Below, piece by piece: positions 5,598 to 14,139 of a DNA stretch of 29,468 nucleotides. The notes beneath the pieces were generated by a model that worked only from the letters and a program-made list of their open reading frames with translations, was not told the origin of the DNA and did not search any database. The stretch is from NCBI GenBank assembly GCA_943355135.1, contig CALREG010000005.1, forward strand, positions 1-29,468, read 5' to 3'. Numbering within the stretch: position 1 is the first letter of the stretch; the number at the start of each line of letters is the position of its first letter. Origin of the DNA: Candidatus Nomurabacteria bacterium. GTDB taxonomy: Bacteria > Patescibacteriota > Minisyncoccia > Phycocordibacterales > SBAW01. The translations under genes were made by a program, and so were the position numbers.

Positions 5598-6332
5598 TTA
5601 TTCTGCTTCTGCGCCGATTATTTCGAGGTAGATGTCCTCGAGCTTTTTGTTGTCGTGGCGCTCAAGGAAGCCTTGCATCGGCTCGTCTACCAAGATTTCG
5701 CCCTTGTTGATGATAGCGACGTTGCGGGCAAGCTGCTCGGCCTCCTCGAGATAGTGGGTCGTAAGCACAATGGTTGTGCCCTCGGCATTTATTTTGCGCA
5801 AGAAGGTCCACATTTGGCGGCGCAGCTCTACATCGACACCGGCAGTCGGCTCGTCGAGTATCAAAAGTTTGGGCGCGTGCACGAGTGCGCGAGCGATCAT
5901 AAGCCGGCGCTTCATGCCGCCGGATAGTTTTTGTGACGGCTCATTGCGCTTGTCCCAAAGTCCAAGGTCTTTAAGCAGTGCTTCTACACGGGGCAGCGCC
6001 TCGTGGCGCGGGATACCGTAGTAGCCGGCTTGGGTGACAAGGATATTCTCTACCTTTTCAAAAATATTAAAATTGAACTCTTGCGGCACCAGTCCAATGA
6101 ATGTTTTTGCGCGTGAGCCGTCGGTGACGACATCGTGTCCAAAAATTGCCGCTTCCCCACCGGTCTTGTATACCAAGCCAGTCAAAATACCTATAAGTGT
6201 CGTCTTGCCCGCGCCATTGGGGCCAAGCAGGGCAAAGAAGTCCCCTTCTTCAATACTGAGGCTGATGCCTTTAAGAGCCTCTACGCCCTTGTCATATTTT
6301 TTGCGGAGGTCTTTGACTGAAATTGCTTCCAT
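5598..6332 (-). CDS. ABC transporter ATP-binding protein
   Basis: A 244-aa nucleotide-binding subunit starting MEAISVKDLRKKYDKG. All motifs are present: Walker A GPNGAGKTT, Q-loop VPQEFNF, signature LSGGMKRR, Walker B LLILDEPTAGVD and the H-switch TTHYLEE. It is of the DrrA/YadG class that pairs with ABC-2 permeases, and the permease gene follows after 3 nt. The ATG at 6332 is chosen because the protein then begins at the usual strand. TAAGAT (6343-6348) ends 10 nt before it, while the longer reading would begin before the predicted transcript start. No Shine-Dalgarno is present. Confidence 0.93.
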   Translation of the reverse strand: MEAISVKDLRKKYDKGVEALKGISLSIEEGDFFALLGPNGAGKTTLIGILTGLVYKTGGEAAIFGHDVVTDGSRAKTFIGLVPQEFNFNIFEKVENILVTQAGYYGIPRHEALPRVEALLKDLGLWDKRNEPSQKLSGGMKRRLMIARALVHAPKLLILDEPTAGVDVELRRQMWTFLRKINAEGTTIVLTTHYLEEAEQLARNVAIINKGEILVDEPMQGFLERHDNKKLEDIYLEIIGAEAE

Positions 6333-6360
6333 ACGAAGGTTACATCTTACCATAATGCAC

Positions 6361-6393
6361 GTAAAAATCTCCGCTTTTGGCGGAGATTTTTAC
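6361..6393 (-). terminator. Strong bidirectional hairpin terminator
   Basis: GTAAAAATCTCCGC (6361-6374) pairs perfectly over 14 bp with 6380-6393 around a 5-nt loop. A/T-rich outer pairs give T-runs on both strands. It lies 19 nt past the stop of the DUF378 gene and upstream of the ABC operon promoter. Confidence 0.88.
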
Positions 6394-6411
6394 TGTATTC
6401 GAAACTTCAGA

Positions 6412-6645
6412 TTACATCGAGCCGCCCATGCACATCTTGCACTCCTTCGGGTGTCCGATGAGGACCCATGCCGTAGAGAGGCCGACCAGTACGTAGACGA
6501 TAGCCTCAAGTTGCATAGATGAGCCGAGGATCATGTGGACGACGTTCCAGTCTGAGCCGCTGACGAGCCAGCCGAGGCCCACGAGGCCCCAGTTGAGTCC
6601 GCCCACTGCCATCAGGATAAACGTGACCATGTGTAGTGCTTTCAT
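6412..6645 (-). CDS. DUF378-family small membrane protein
   Basis: A 77-aa protein with two or three membrane segments and the family hallmark GGLNWGLVGL (residues about 15-24), then a second segment containing 'AIVYVLVGLSTAW', as in YuzA-like DUF378 proteins. Function in the family is unknown. The C-terminal tail HPKECKMCMGGSM carries a Cys-x2-Cys pair that could bind metal or take part in thiol chemistry. No Shine-Dalgarno; a weak TACACT lies 8 nt before the ATG. It is a lone gene with its own terminator. Confidence 0.85.
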   Translation of the reverse strand: MKALHMVTFILMAVGGLNWGLVGLGWLVSGSDWNVVHMILGSSMQLEAIVYVLVGLSTAWVLIGHPKECKMCMGGSM

Positions 6646-6747
6646 ATAGAGATAGTGTACAGAAATTGCGTATGCGGCTCGACCCCTTCCGCTAGCTACA
6701 GTATGGACCTTTCATGAAGCTTTAAAAGGACCTATTGGGGATATCTT

Positions 6748-8124
6748 TTAGCGCGTGGGTAAGTACGAAAGCGGGTTAAGATACGCTTTAACATCGGCGA
6801 CCGGCATGGTGTAGGTTTTATTTTTGCACGACTTGCTGGCGAAGGAACTTATTTTTGAACCGGTGCTCGCGTAGACACCAAAGTGCAGGTGTGGGCCGGT
6901 CGAGTAGCCGGTGTTGCCCGAGTAGCCTATAGCTTCGCCCACTTCAACACTTTGGCCTTGGATTACCGATATGCTCGAGAGGTGCGCGTAGAGTGTCGAA
7001 AGTCCATTGTCGTGCTTGATAAACACCCACTTGCCGTAGGAGGCGTTAGGGCAAGTGGCATCGGTGTTACCGGTCCCCAAGATGGTTCCTCCACGAGCAG
7101 CTTTGACCGCCGATCCGCTTGATGCGGCCATGTCGATGGCGTTGTGCCCCTTGTTGCCATATATCTGCGGGTTCTGGGTGGCAAACGACGTGTTACCAAA
7201 GTATTGCGTAATGCGTATAGAGTCGAGCGGCCACTGCAACACTCCTGGTCGCGCAGTCGGCACCGAGCCCGCCGCAACTGACAGTCCGAGCTGGGCTTCA
7301 AAGTCCTGTAGATCTTGTTCGAATTGGGCCTCTTCGGCTTGTTTTTTTGCAATCAGCGCCTGATACTCACTCTCTTTATTTTTTGTCTGGGCAAGCAGGC
7401 TAGTTTGGTCGGCTTTGGCAGCGGTGACACCTTGCTTGGTTTGCGCAAGGGTGACCTTAAGACTCGAAAGTTCTTTGCGCTTCGTTTCGGCACTTTGTTT
7501 AGTGGTCTTTAGTGTAGTGTGCAGAGCATTTAGACCGCGGATTTTCTCCTGCAGACCTCCGCGGATACTCTCCAGAGCAACGGCTTCATCAAAAAAGTCG
7601 GAGAGCGTATTGCCGCTTAAAAGTGCTATAGCCGTATGTTCAGCGTCCATTTCATCCAGCTGCCTGATAGAAGTGCCGATGCCCACTTGCGCGTCAGAAA
7701 TCTTTTCTTCGGTGGTGCGGATACTGCCCGAGATCGTTCCTATCTCATAATCTTTCTGCGATATCTGGCTGGTGGTCAGCGTCACGCTCTTTTGTAGTTT
7801 TTGGATCTGCAGGTCGAGTGCTTTGATGGCACTTTGGAGGGTCTTTTTTTGAGCGGTGGTCAGTTCAAGATTATTCTGCAGGGCGGCTATCTCGGCCTTG
7901 AGCTTTTGTATCTGGGCATTAGTTGCCGCAATTTGTGCTTGTGCGGCCGCTTCGGCATCGGCACGTGCTTGGGCAGCAGCTTCTTCCGCCTCGCGTATCG
8001 CTTTTTGAGCCTCGGTTTCTTCAGGAACTTCAACAGTTTCATCTTCGGCAAAGACGCGCGGCGCCGCACCAAATATAAGCAGGCCAGCTAAGAGCAACAG
8101 GGGTGCACGTACGAGGAAGGACAT
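6748..8124 (-). CDS. Exported coiled-coil M23 family metallopeptidase (EnvC/NlpD-like)
   Basis: A 458-aa protein starting MSFLVRAPLLLLAGLL. Residues 1-25 are a signal peptide ending near VFA-E. Residues about 30-310 form long coiled coils rich in Ala, Gln, Lys and Glu, and a Ser/Pro linker follows. The C-terminal LytM/M23 domain has the zinc motifs H-x3-D (HNAID) and H-x-H (PHLHF). Such proteins either cut peptide cross-links in peptidoglycan or activate amidases at the division site; here both zinc motifs are intact, so it is probably an enzyme. The start is set by TAAAAT 7 nt upstream, which overlaps the stop codon of gltX. A longer reading into gltX is rejected because it would precede the signal peptide. 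Confidence 0.9.
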   Translation of the reverse strand: MSFLVRAPLLLLAGLLIFGAAPRVFAEDETVEVPEETEAQKAIREAEEAAAQARADAEAAAQAQIAATNAQIQKLKAEIAALQNNLELTTAQKKTLQSAIKALDLQIQKLQKSVTLTTSQISQKDYEIGTISGSIRTTEEKISDAQVGIGTSIRQLDEMDAEHTAIALLSGNTLSDFFDEAVALESIRGGLQEKIRGLNALHTTLKTTKQSAETKRKELSSLKVTLAQTKQGVTAAKADQTSLLAQTKNKESEYQALIAKKQAEEAQFEQDLQDFEAQLGLSVAAGSVPTARPGVLQWPLDSIRITQYFGNTSFATQNPQIYGNKGHNAIDMAASSGSAVKAARGGTILGTGNTDATCPNASYGKWVFIKHDNGLSTLYAHLSSISVIQGQSVEVGEAIGYSGNTGYSTGPHLHFGVYASTGSKISSFASKSCKNKTYTMPVADVKAYLNPLSYLPTR

Positions 8125-8131
8125 CCTCTCT

Positions 8132-8160
8132 ATTTTAAAGGTTTTGGAGTGCTTGGGCAA
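8132..8160 (-). promoter_or_regulatory. Promoter of the M23 peptidase gene, inside the end of gltX
   Basis: Minus strand TTGCCC, 17-nt spacer, TAAAAT. The -10 box shares bases with the gltX stop codon and ends 7 nt before the ATG, so the message would be leaderless. Confidence 0.58.
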
Positions 8161-9439
8161 TGCGCTTGCGCGTCTCCTCTTTGCCCAATAGTCCCATGAT
8201 AGCAAAAGGGTCAGGCGACTTTTCCTTGCCCGAGAGAGCCACGCGCAATGGCCACAGCACCTCTCCCCTGCCTTGAGCAGTGGCGTAGGGCCATATGATG
8301 TCTTTGAGCTGTGCGGCGAGGAATCCTTCATGCGGCACATGTTCTAGCAGATCGGTAAGTGCCTTCAGATGATTTGACGCGACTTCAGGTAGAATCTTTC
8401 CTTTTTGCAAAAGGAGCGCGGGTTCGTAAGAGGGGTCGCCAAAAAAGTCGAACTCGGTCTCGAGCATCAGTACTGCCTCGACAAGCGTCTGTGCACGCTC
8501 TTTGAGCAGTGGAATAAGCCGTGGGTCTATACCCTTGTCACTAAACGCCTTCAAACGCGCGGCATACTCTGCGTCAGAGAGCTTTTTTAGGTGTTCGTGA
8601 TTAAACCACTTGAGCTTTTCTAGCCCAAACACTGCGCCCGCTTTGTGGACGCGGTCGAGGGTAAATAGTTTTGCAAGCTCATCAAGCGTAAAGAGCTCTT
8701 GCTCCCCGCCCGGATTCCACCCCAAGAGTGCAAGATAGTTGAGTACCGCCTCGGGGATAAACCCTTGTGCTTTGTACTCGTTGACCGACACCGCGCCGTG
8801 GCGTTTAGAGAGTTTTGTTTTGTCGGGTGCGAGTATGAGCGGAATGTGCGCGTACTGCGGGCGCTCAAACCCAAGCGCCTCTAGCATCAAAATTTGTCGC
8901 GGCGTGTTGGAGATATGATCCTCTCCGCGGATGACATGTGTGACCCCCATTTCGTGATCATCAATCACGACGGCCAAGTGATACAGTGGCTCGTCGATAT
9001 TGCGCGCAATCACAAAGTCGCCTAGCTCGGTGGTGTCAAAGGTGACCTCTCCACGCACCGCGTCTTGGAAAGTAATTTTGACGTTCGGGTTTTTAAACCG
9101 CACCACTTTTTTGTCTGGGTTATCTTTGCCTGCTTCGGCCTCGTAGGCTGCTCCCACCTCGATGAGCTTCGGAATATGTTTTTGATATACCGCGGTGCGC
9201 TCCGATTGTCGCGCGACTGCAGGCATGCTGTACGGCAATCCAAGCCATGCAAGACCAGCGAGTATGTCGTCCTCATACTCGCGCTTAGAGCGCTCTTTGT
9301 CGGTGTCCTCGAAGCGCAGGACCATCTCGCCGCCGTTGTGGGCAGCAAACAGGTGGTTGAAGAGCGCGGTGCGGACCGAGCCGATGTGTACAAAACCGGT
9401 CGGCGAGGGCGGATAGCGGGTGATAACCTTGGCAGTCAT
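8135..9439 (-). CDS. gltX: Glutamyl-tRNA synthetase
   Basis: A 434-aa class I synthetase that charges tRNA-Glu. The ATP-binding HIGH motif is HIGS (in PSPTGFVHIGSVRTALFN), and KMSKS is KLSKR (in DKTKLSKRHGAVSV). The catalytic core and connective domain are complete; the anticodon-binding region is about 30-40 residues shorter than in many bacteria. Whether it also mischarges tRNA-Gln cannot be told, since neither glnS nor gatCAB is in the window. The ATG has no Shine-Dalgarno; TATAGT lies 6 nt upstream in a 29-bp block nearly shared with aspS. It is followed directly by the M23 peptidase gene. Confidence 0.97.
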   Translation of the reverse strand: MTAKVITRYPPSPTGFVHIGSVRTALFNHLFAAHNGGEMVLRFEDTDKERSKREYEDDILAGLAWLGLPYSMPAVARQSERTAVYQKHIPKLIEVGAAYEAEAGKDNPDKKVVRFKNPNVKITFQDAVRGEVTFDTTELGDFVIARNIDEPLYHLAVVIDDHEMGVTHVIRGEDHISNTPRQILMLEALGFERPQYAHIPLILAPDKTKLSKRHGAVSVNEYKAQGFIPEAVLNYLALLGWNPGGEQELFTLDELAKLFTLDRVHKAGAVFGLEKLKWFNHEHLKKLSDAEYAARLKAFSDKGIDPRLIPLLKERAQTLVEAVLMLETEFDFFGDPSYEPALLLQKGKILPEVASNHLKALTDLLEHVPHEGFLAAQLKDIIWPYATAQGRGEVLWPLRVALSGKEKSPDPFAIMGLLGKEETRKRIAQALQNL

Positions 9440-9445
9440 CCAAAA

Positions 9446-9474
9446 ACTATAGCAAATAAAGCCTTATTTGGCTT
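9446..9474 (-). promoter_or_regulatory. gltX promoter, copy 1 of the synthetase promoter block
   Basis: Minus strand: AAGCCA at the -35 position, then ATAAGGCTTTATTTGC, then TATAGT. Agrees with the aspS block (18823-18851) at 25 of 29 positions with the same spacing. It contains a near-palindrome, AAATAAGGCTTTATTT. Confidence 0.65.
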
Positions 9475-9488
9475 ACTCTTTAGTATAC

Positions 9489-9517
9489 TTGACAAATAGT
9501 ACTTATGGGTGTATAAT
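9489..9517 (+). promoter_or_regulatory. Consensus sigma70 promoter
   Basis: TTGACA (9489-9494), 17-nt spacer, TATAAT (9512-9517): a perfect match. It drives the gene at 9568 and runs divergently from the gltX promoter 15 nt away. The predicted start near 9524 leaves a leader of about 44 nt. Confidence 0.9.
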
Positions 9518-9567
9518 AGTATTTGAAAGCTCATCACATCATCTTCTTTAGCACAGGGGGGGTCTAC

Positions 9568-9903
9568 ATGCTTGCAACTCTACGCCAAGTTGGTTCTTGG
9601 CTTCTGCGCGCCGGAGGACGCACGATACTCTGGTCAATTGAGCGCCTTGCTCAATTGATTTTGAACGCCACTGGCAGCTTTTTTGGCCAAGTGTTCAAAG
9701 GTACAATCATGAGCATCCTGGTCAAGACTACCGCAGCCATTCTGTTCTTCGGGTTTGTGGCGGTCGCTCTTGGCTTCGAAGGAGTTGGCGGGGTCTTCAT
9801 TGCACTCTCGCTCGCTCCCATGATGCTGATTGGACTCTGGATGGGGCCAAGAGCAATGCTGGCTTCGGCCAACAAAAAAAAGAAGAAGAAAAAGAAAAAG
9901 TAG
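9568..9903 (+). CDS. Small membrane protein with nine-lysine C-terminal tail
   Basis: A 111-aa protein of unknown family. An amphipathic N-terminal half (residues 1-45) is followed by two membrane segments (about 46-70 and 74-95) and then a tail of nine consecutive lysines after ASAN. Such a tail would sit against acidic phospholipids or nucleic acid. The start is ATG 9568, with AGGGGGGG a few bases before it; the upstream TTG at 9523 lies at or before the predicted transcript start and is rejected. It has a perfect promoter and a closing hairpin, so it is an independent, probably well-expressed gene. Confidence 0.75.
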   Translation: MLATLRQVGSWLLRAGGRTILWSIERLAQLILNATGSFFGQVFKGTIMSILVKTTAAILFFGFVAVALGFEGVGGVFIALSLAPMMLIGLWMGPRAMLASANKKKKKKKKK

Positions 9904-9918
9904 TTGGCAAAAGTTCGT

Positions 9919-9945
9919 AAGGGCGGGACATCAGTTCCCGCCCTT
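9919..9945 (+). terminator. Hairpin between convergent genes
   Basis: AAGGGCGGGA (9919-9928) pairs with TCCCGCCCTT (9936-9945) over 10 bp. The T-tract is short and broken (TTATGCTTTCT) on the plus side and poorer on the minus side. It probably ends the 9568 gene and may also stop the murG operon. Confidence 0.68.
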
Positions 9946-9953
9946 TATGCTTT

Positions 9954-11081
9954 CTATACTTCGTGAGAGACAGCGATGTCGAGCAGAGCGGAGGCAATCA
10001 GCGAGGCGGCATCAGCGCGGGCAAAGGCGCGAGCGGCGTTGCTCATCGCGTGCTTCATCGGCTCGTGGGTCATGATGCGGTCGACTTCGGATATCAGCAG
10101 GCCGGGGGTCAGGTTGTTCTGCTCAATCACCGCACAAGCTCCTGCACGCGCGTACGCGTATGCATTTTTTGTTTGATGATCTTCGGCGGCGTTCGGGAGC
10201 GGAATGAGTATCGATGGTAATCCCCACGAGGCGATTTCAAAAATAGTGGAACCGGCGCGTGATATTACCAACTGAGCCACACCCGCGGTCATGCGCGTAG
10301 CAAGGTCGTTTAGGTAGCCGACGGGATGATAGTGCTCGAGGTCGAGATTGTCTCCCATGATAACCTTTGCCCGACCAGCAATGTCAGCGAGGTTTGCATC
10401 GCCTGTTTGATGAATGATTTGGTATTTTTGCAACAACTGCGGCAGTGCCGAGAGCAGACCTTCGTTGAGCGCTTGCGCGCCTTGCGAGCCGCCGGTTACA
10501 TACAGCACGGGCAGTTCTTTTTTGAGTTTCAAAAACTCGTAAGCCCCTTCGCGTGCGGGTATGAGCACCGATTTGCGGATAGGATTGCCCGTAAAGGCAA
10601 CTTTGTCTTTGGGGAAGTGGTGCGCCGCTTCGGGGAATGAGACCGCGATTTTGGTCGCAAAGGTGCCTGCCCATTTGTTGACTCTCCCCGGCTCGGCGTC
10701 CGACTCGTGTATGATGACGGGAATTTTAAAGAATTTTGCCGCAAGTAATGTGGGAAAGGATGCGTATCCGCCTTTGCCAAAGACGACGTCTGGGTAGAGG
10801 AAGAAAATACGCAACACCGAGCGGAATATCCCCCATCCGGTTTTAAAGAAGTCGAAGAAGTTAAGAATGGAAAAGTAGCGACGCATTTTGCCTGCCGAGG
10901 TCGGCACAAAGCGTATGCTGTTGGCAATAAGCATCTCACGGTCGTATGGGTCGGGAGCGGCATAAATAAGTTCGGGCTCCAGCAGTTTGCGGGCACGGAC
11001 TTGGTCGTTGAGCGCTTCGGCTACCGCAATGATGGGGTAAAAGTGCCCTCCTGTTCCTCCGCCGGTAAAAAGAATTTTCAT
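9954..11081 (-). CDS. murG: UDP-GlcNAc:lipid I N-acetylglucosaminyltransferase
   Basis: A 375-aa GT-B glycosyltransferase that adds GlcNAc to lipid I on the inner face of the membrane to make lipid II. The N-terminal glycine-rich loop FTGGGTGGHFYPIIAVAEAL and the second loop TGGSQGAQALNE are both present, as is the C-terminal donor-site region VISRAGSTIFEIASWGLPSILIPLPNAAEDHQTKNA. It begins 7 nt after ftsW and is the last gene of the wall cluster. Confidence 0.97.
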   Translation of the reverse strand: MKILFTGGGTGGHFYPIIAVAEALNDQVRARKLLEPELIYAAPDPYDREMLIANSIRFVPTSAGKMRRYFSILNFFDFFKTGWGIFRSVLRIFFLYPDVVFGKGGYASFPTLLAAKFFKIPVIIHESDAEPGRVNKWAGTFATKIAVSFPEAAHHFPKDKVAFTGNPIRKSVLIPAREGAYEFLKLKKELPVLYVTGGSQGAQALNEGLLSALPQLLQKYQIIHQTGDANLADIAGRAKVIMGDNLDLEHYHPVGYLNDLATRMTAGVAQLVISRAGSTIFEIASWGLPSILIPLPNAAEDHQTKNAYAYARAGACAVIEQNNLTPGLLISEVDRIMTHEPMKHAMSNAARAFARADAASLIASALLDIAVSHEV

Positions 11082-11088
11082 CTGATTG

Positions 11089-12189
11089 TTATGACTTCAT
11101 TCTGCGCGATACAGACAGTATAACGCCCACTTCGGCCAGTGCTATTGCAAGCGAAGTGCCGCCGTGAGAAACAAAAATGAGCGGTAGCCCTGAAAATGGA
11201 ATGAGCCCCACTGTTGAGGCAATGTTCATAAACGATTGCCCGATAATGATTGTTATGAGGCCGACAACTAAGAGCCCGCCAAAGGGGTCGGGCGCTCGCG
11301 CCGCAATACGCAACCCGAGCAAGGCCACTCCTGCATACAGCAGTACCAGTGCGACCGAGCCCGCAAAGCCAAACTCTTCTGCCGCAACCGCAAAGATCGA
11401 GTCGCCGATGGGTTCCGGGAGGTAAGAAAACTTTTCAATACTCTGTCCAAACCCCCTGCCCGTCCAACCCCCAGAGCCAACAGCAAGCAAAGACTGGTGT
11501 ATCTGCCAACCGGCACCTTGCGTATCTTGCGTTTGACTAAAAAAAGTTATAAAACGCTCCGCAAGATAGGGCCGTTGGTACGCCACAGCCCCCAGTGCCA
11601 AAAGCCCAATGAGCGCCATAAGTAGCAGATGCCGCACTCGCCCCCCCGCAGCAAACAACACTACTGCTCCAGCAAGTAGCAGTACCGCCGCGCCGTCGGT
11701 GTCGGGCTGTAGCAAAAGGACAGCCGCCGAAAGTCCGCCAACAAGAGCGAGCGGGAGCACCCCTCCTTTGAGAGTCGCGGCACTTTTGAGACGGCCTGCA
11801 TAAATAGCGGCCAAAAAAGCGACCGAAGCAAATTTGAGAAATTCAGCGGGCTGAAAAGTAATGGGCCCAATGTCTATCCAACGAGAGGCGCCCTTGAGCG
11901 TCAACCCTATGCCGGGGACAAAGGTGAGTAGTGTAAGAAACAAAGCAAAGCCAAAAAAATACGCGGTGTACGGACGCCACAATCGGTAGTCGATGCGCGA
12001 AATAATAAGCATCAGTATCCCGCCGCCCAAAAATCCAAACAATAGCTGGCTTGCCGCTACAGAAGAAAAGGTGGCGCCGCTCCCCTTTGCCAAGAGTCCG
12101 AGTGCCGCAGAGGTAAAGATGAGCAGGCCGAATACTAGCAGGACCAAAAAGACGAGCAAAAAAGGAGTATCAACTGACTTTCCTTTCAT
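11089..12189 (-). CDS. ftsW: SEDS-family peptidoglycan glycosyltransferase (FtsW/RodA)
   Basis: A 366-aa protein with about ten membrane segments. Family motifs: QPDTDGAAVLLL (usually QPDLG-T), the GRGFGQSIEKFSYLPEPIGDSIFAVAAEEFG block, and GLIPFSGLPLIFVSHGGTSL near the end. SEDS proteins polymerise lipid II into glycan strands with a partner class B PBP. FtsW is preferred to RodA because the gene sits between mraY and murG, the usual division and wall cluster order. It starts 1 nt after the mraY stop. Confidence 0.93.
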   Translation of the reverse strand: MKGKSVDTPFLLVFLVLLVFGLLIFTSAALGLLAKGSGATFSSVAASQLLFGFLGGGILMLIISRIDYRLWRPYTAYFFGFALFLTLLTFVPGIGLTLKGASRWIDIGPITFQPAEFLKFASVAFLAAIYAGRLKSAATLKGGVLPLALVGGLSAAVLLLQPDTDGAAVLLLAGAVVLFAAGGRVRHLLLMALIGLLALGAVAYQRPYLAERFITFFSQTQDTQGAGWQIHQSLLAVGSGGWTGRGFGQSIEKFSYLPEPIGDSIFAVAAEEFGFAGSVALVLLYAGVALLGLRIAARAPDPFGGLLVVGLITIIIGQSFMNIASTVGLIPFSGLPLIFVSHGGTSLAIALAEVGVILSVSRRMKS

Positions 12190-12190
12190 A

Positions 12191-13246
12191 CTAAATAAGT
12201 GCCATCGTCATGCCTATAATGGCGGCAACAACGCCGACGACCCAATAGCGCATGGTCACCTTGTACGGTGGCCAGCCAAGTGCTTCGAAGTGGTGGTGTA
12301 AGGGCGCGATGCGCAATATTTTGCGCCCTAATACTTTTTTGCCGAATATCTGCAGCAGGTTTGAGCAGACGGTAGCCACCAAAAGAATTCCGATGATAGG
12401 CAACACACTGACCCCCCTGCCCTCGCCGAGCGTGTCGGTGAGAAATGCAATAACGGTAAGCGCCAATGTGAGTGCCATGGTACCCGTTTCGGAGAGGTAG
12501 AAGCGCGCAGGCGGAATATTAAACCAGAGGAACGCGAGCAACCCGCCTGAAATAGCGGCCGAAAGTGCCGCGATGTCCATTTGATTTTGAAAGAAGGCGA
12601 TACCCGCGTAGGCGGCAAAGATTGAGGCAAAAGTGCCACCAGCCAAGCCATCAATGCCATCGATGACACCACCGGCATATATAAAGAGTGCTACTAAGGT
12701 AAAGAATGGGACGATATAGATGCCTAAGTACAGCGGCGCGTCGAGGAATGGAAAGGATATCGTGGTGACATCAAGCTTGTCGTAGAACCACCATCCGCAA
12801 AACACCGCAACTGCTGCAACCGCCAACAAACGCACGCGGAGCTTGATGCCTGAGCGGCCGGTCACCTCAAAGAGGTCGTCTATAAACCCGACCAGTGCGC
12901 CGATCGCAAGCGCCGCGAGTGGCAACCATGTTTGGTTGCGGCTGATGAATGCAAGGTCGGTAAAAGCGTTTGGGTATAGCCGCGCAAGAAGCGAGAGCAG
13001 GTCTGCAGCAAGCAACACACTCCCCCACACAATAATACCGCCGAAGCGTGGTGTTCCGACCTCGCGCGTTTCGTGCAGGCGATTAAACTCAACCGCCGCA
13101 CTGCCATCGAGCGCGGTCTTGCCGGCTTTTGGCTTCCACATTTTGTGCGAGTACAAAAAGTGCGTCAGAAACGGCGTGATCACTATCCCAATAAGGAACG
13201 CGAGTGTTGCGGGTATAAAAACACGGAGTATATCGAGCGTTATCAT
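12191..13246 (-). CDS. mraY: Phospho-N-acetylmuramoyl-pentapeptide transferase
   Basis: A 351-aa polytopic membrane enzyme that moves phospho-MurNAc-pentapeptide onto undecaprenyl phosphate to form lipid I. Motifs seen: GFIDDLFEV (acidic pair), GVIDGIDGLAGGTF, and the cytoplasmic histidine loop PLHHHFEALGW. Its ATG overlaps the TGA of the carboxypeptidase gene by 4 bases (ATGA), indicating coupled translation. Confidence 0.96.
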   Translation of the reverse strand: MITLDILRVFIPATLAFLIGIVITPFLTHFLYSHKMWKPKAGKTALDGSAAVEFNRLHETREVGTPRFGGIIVWGSVLLAADLLSLLARLYPNAFTDLAFISRNQTWLPLAALAIGALVGFIDDLFEVTGRSGIKLRVRLLAVAAVAVFCGWWFYDKLDVTTISFPFLDAPLYLGIYIVPFFTLVALFIYAGGVIDGIDGLAGGTFASIFAAYAGIAFFQNQMDIAALSAAISGGLLAFLWFNIPPARFYLSETGTMALTLALTVIAFLTDTLGEGRGVSVLPIIGILLVATVCSNLLQIFGKKVLGRKILRIAPLHHHFEALGWPPYKVTMRYWVVGVVAAIIGMTMALI

Positions 13247-14139
13247 AGCGAGAGTGAGGCGCGAGCGGCTTGTATAAGGGCTGCTACGTCACTAAAGCGG
13301 CCGTCGCGGGTCGACCCAAGTACTGCCGCAACGACGGTTACTCCGGGCTCGAGGTCAAACACCGCTACCAAGTTGCCTCCGGCCAAGTCGGTATAGCCGG
13401 TCTTTGCGGCAACAAATCCGGGGATGCTCTGGAGCGGCAGTGTGGTGGCCTCAGCGGTCAGTGTCTTGCCGCTTTGGTCAATCGAAACTTCTGGGCGCGT
13501 CGTCAGTTCAAAAAAGTCGGGGTGGTCTTTATAAAAGAGTGCCGCGAGCCGAGCCACATCATAGGCCGACCCATAAGCGCCCGAAGTGGTTTTGGTTACA
13601 TCAAGCCCTGTCGCATTAAAAAAGTGCGTCTTAGTGAGGCCTAGTTGCTTGGCGGCGGCGTTCATCTTGCCTATAGGGTCGTCGCCTAAGGTTGCGATAG
13701 CGGCTTCCATCGCGTCGTTGCTCGATGCCACCAGTGCAAATTTGATAAGATCGCCGAGCGTCACGGTTTGTCCTACCTTGAGCCCCGAGTTGCCCTCGGG
13801 TAATATGTTGCTGCGCGTAATTTGTACCGGCGTTTTGGCCATTTTGACCGAAAGTACTGTTTGAACAGCCATCAACTTAGTAAGCGAGGCAAGCGGCAGC
13901 TGCTCGTAGGCATTTTTTTGATAGAGCACGCGATGAGTACCAAGGTCGTAGAGCACCGCCGACTTTGCGACAAGTTTTGTTTCATCAAGTACTACCGTAG
14001 GCACTCCGGCTTCTGCCACAGCTGCACTCATACCGTTTGGGAGTATATTGACCGCCCCATACACGCCAGTGGCAAAAGCACCAAGCGTGAGCACCAGCGC
14101 GCCGAGTATTCCGGACATAGTTTTGATGAAGTTGGTCAT
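13243..14139 (-). CDS. Membrane-anchored D-alanyl-D-alanine carboxypeptidase-like penicillin-binding protein
   Basis: A 298-aa serine hydrolase of the S11/DacA type. An N-terminal membrane segment (about residues 8-30) anchors or exports it. The three active-site motifs are SLTK (in LPLASLTKLMAV), SSND and KTGYTD. It would trim the terminal D-Ala of stem peptides and so control cross-linking. The protein stops soon after the catalytic domain, without the usual C-terminal beta domain and amphipathic anchor of E. coli PBP5. It overlaps scpB by a few bases and mraY by 4, so it sits inside the operon. Confidence 0.92.
   Translation of the reverse strand: MTNFIKTMSGILGALVLTLGAFATGVYGAVNILPNGMSAAVAEAGVPTVVLDETKLVAKSAVLYDLGTHRVLYQKNAYEQLPLASLTKLMAVQTVLSVKMAKTPVQITRSNILPEGNSGLKVGQTVTLGDLIKFALVASSNDAMEAAIATLGDDPIGKMNAAAKQLGLTKTHFFNATGLDVTKTTSGAYGSAYDVARLAALFYKDHPDFFELTTRPEVSIDQSGKTLTAEATTLPLQSIPGFVAAKTGYTDLAGGNLVAVFDLEPGVTVVAAVLGSTRDGRFSDVAALIQAARASLSL

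Noticed and set aside
6700..6735. Terminator after the M23 peptidase gene (GGACC at two positions)
   Set aside because: The GGACC copies are direct, not inverted, so they form no stem; no terminator was found in 6646-6747.
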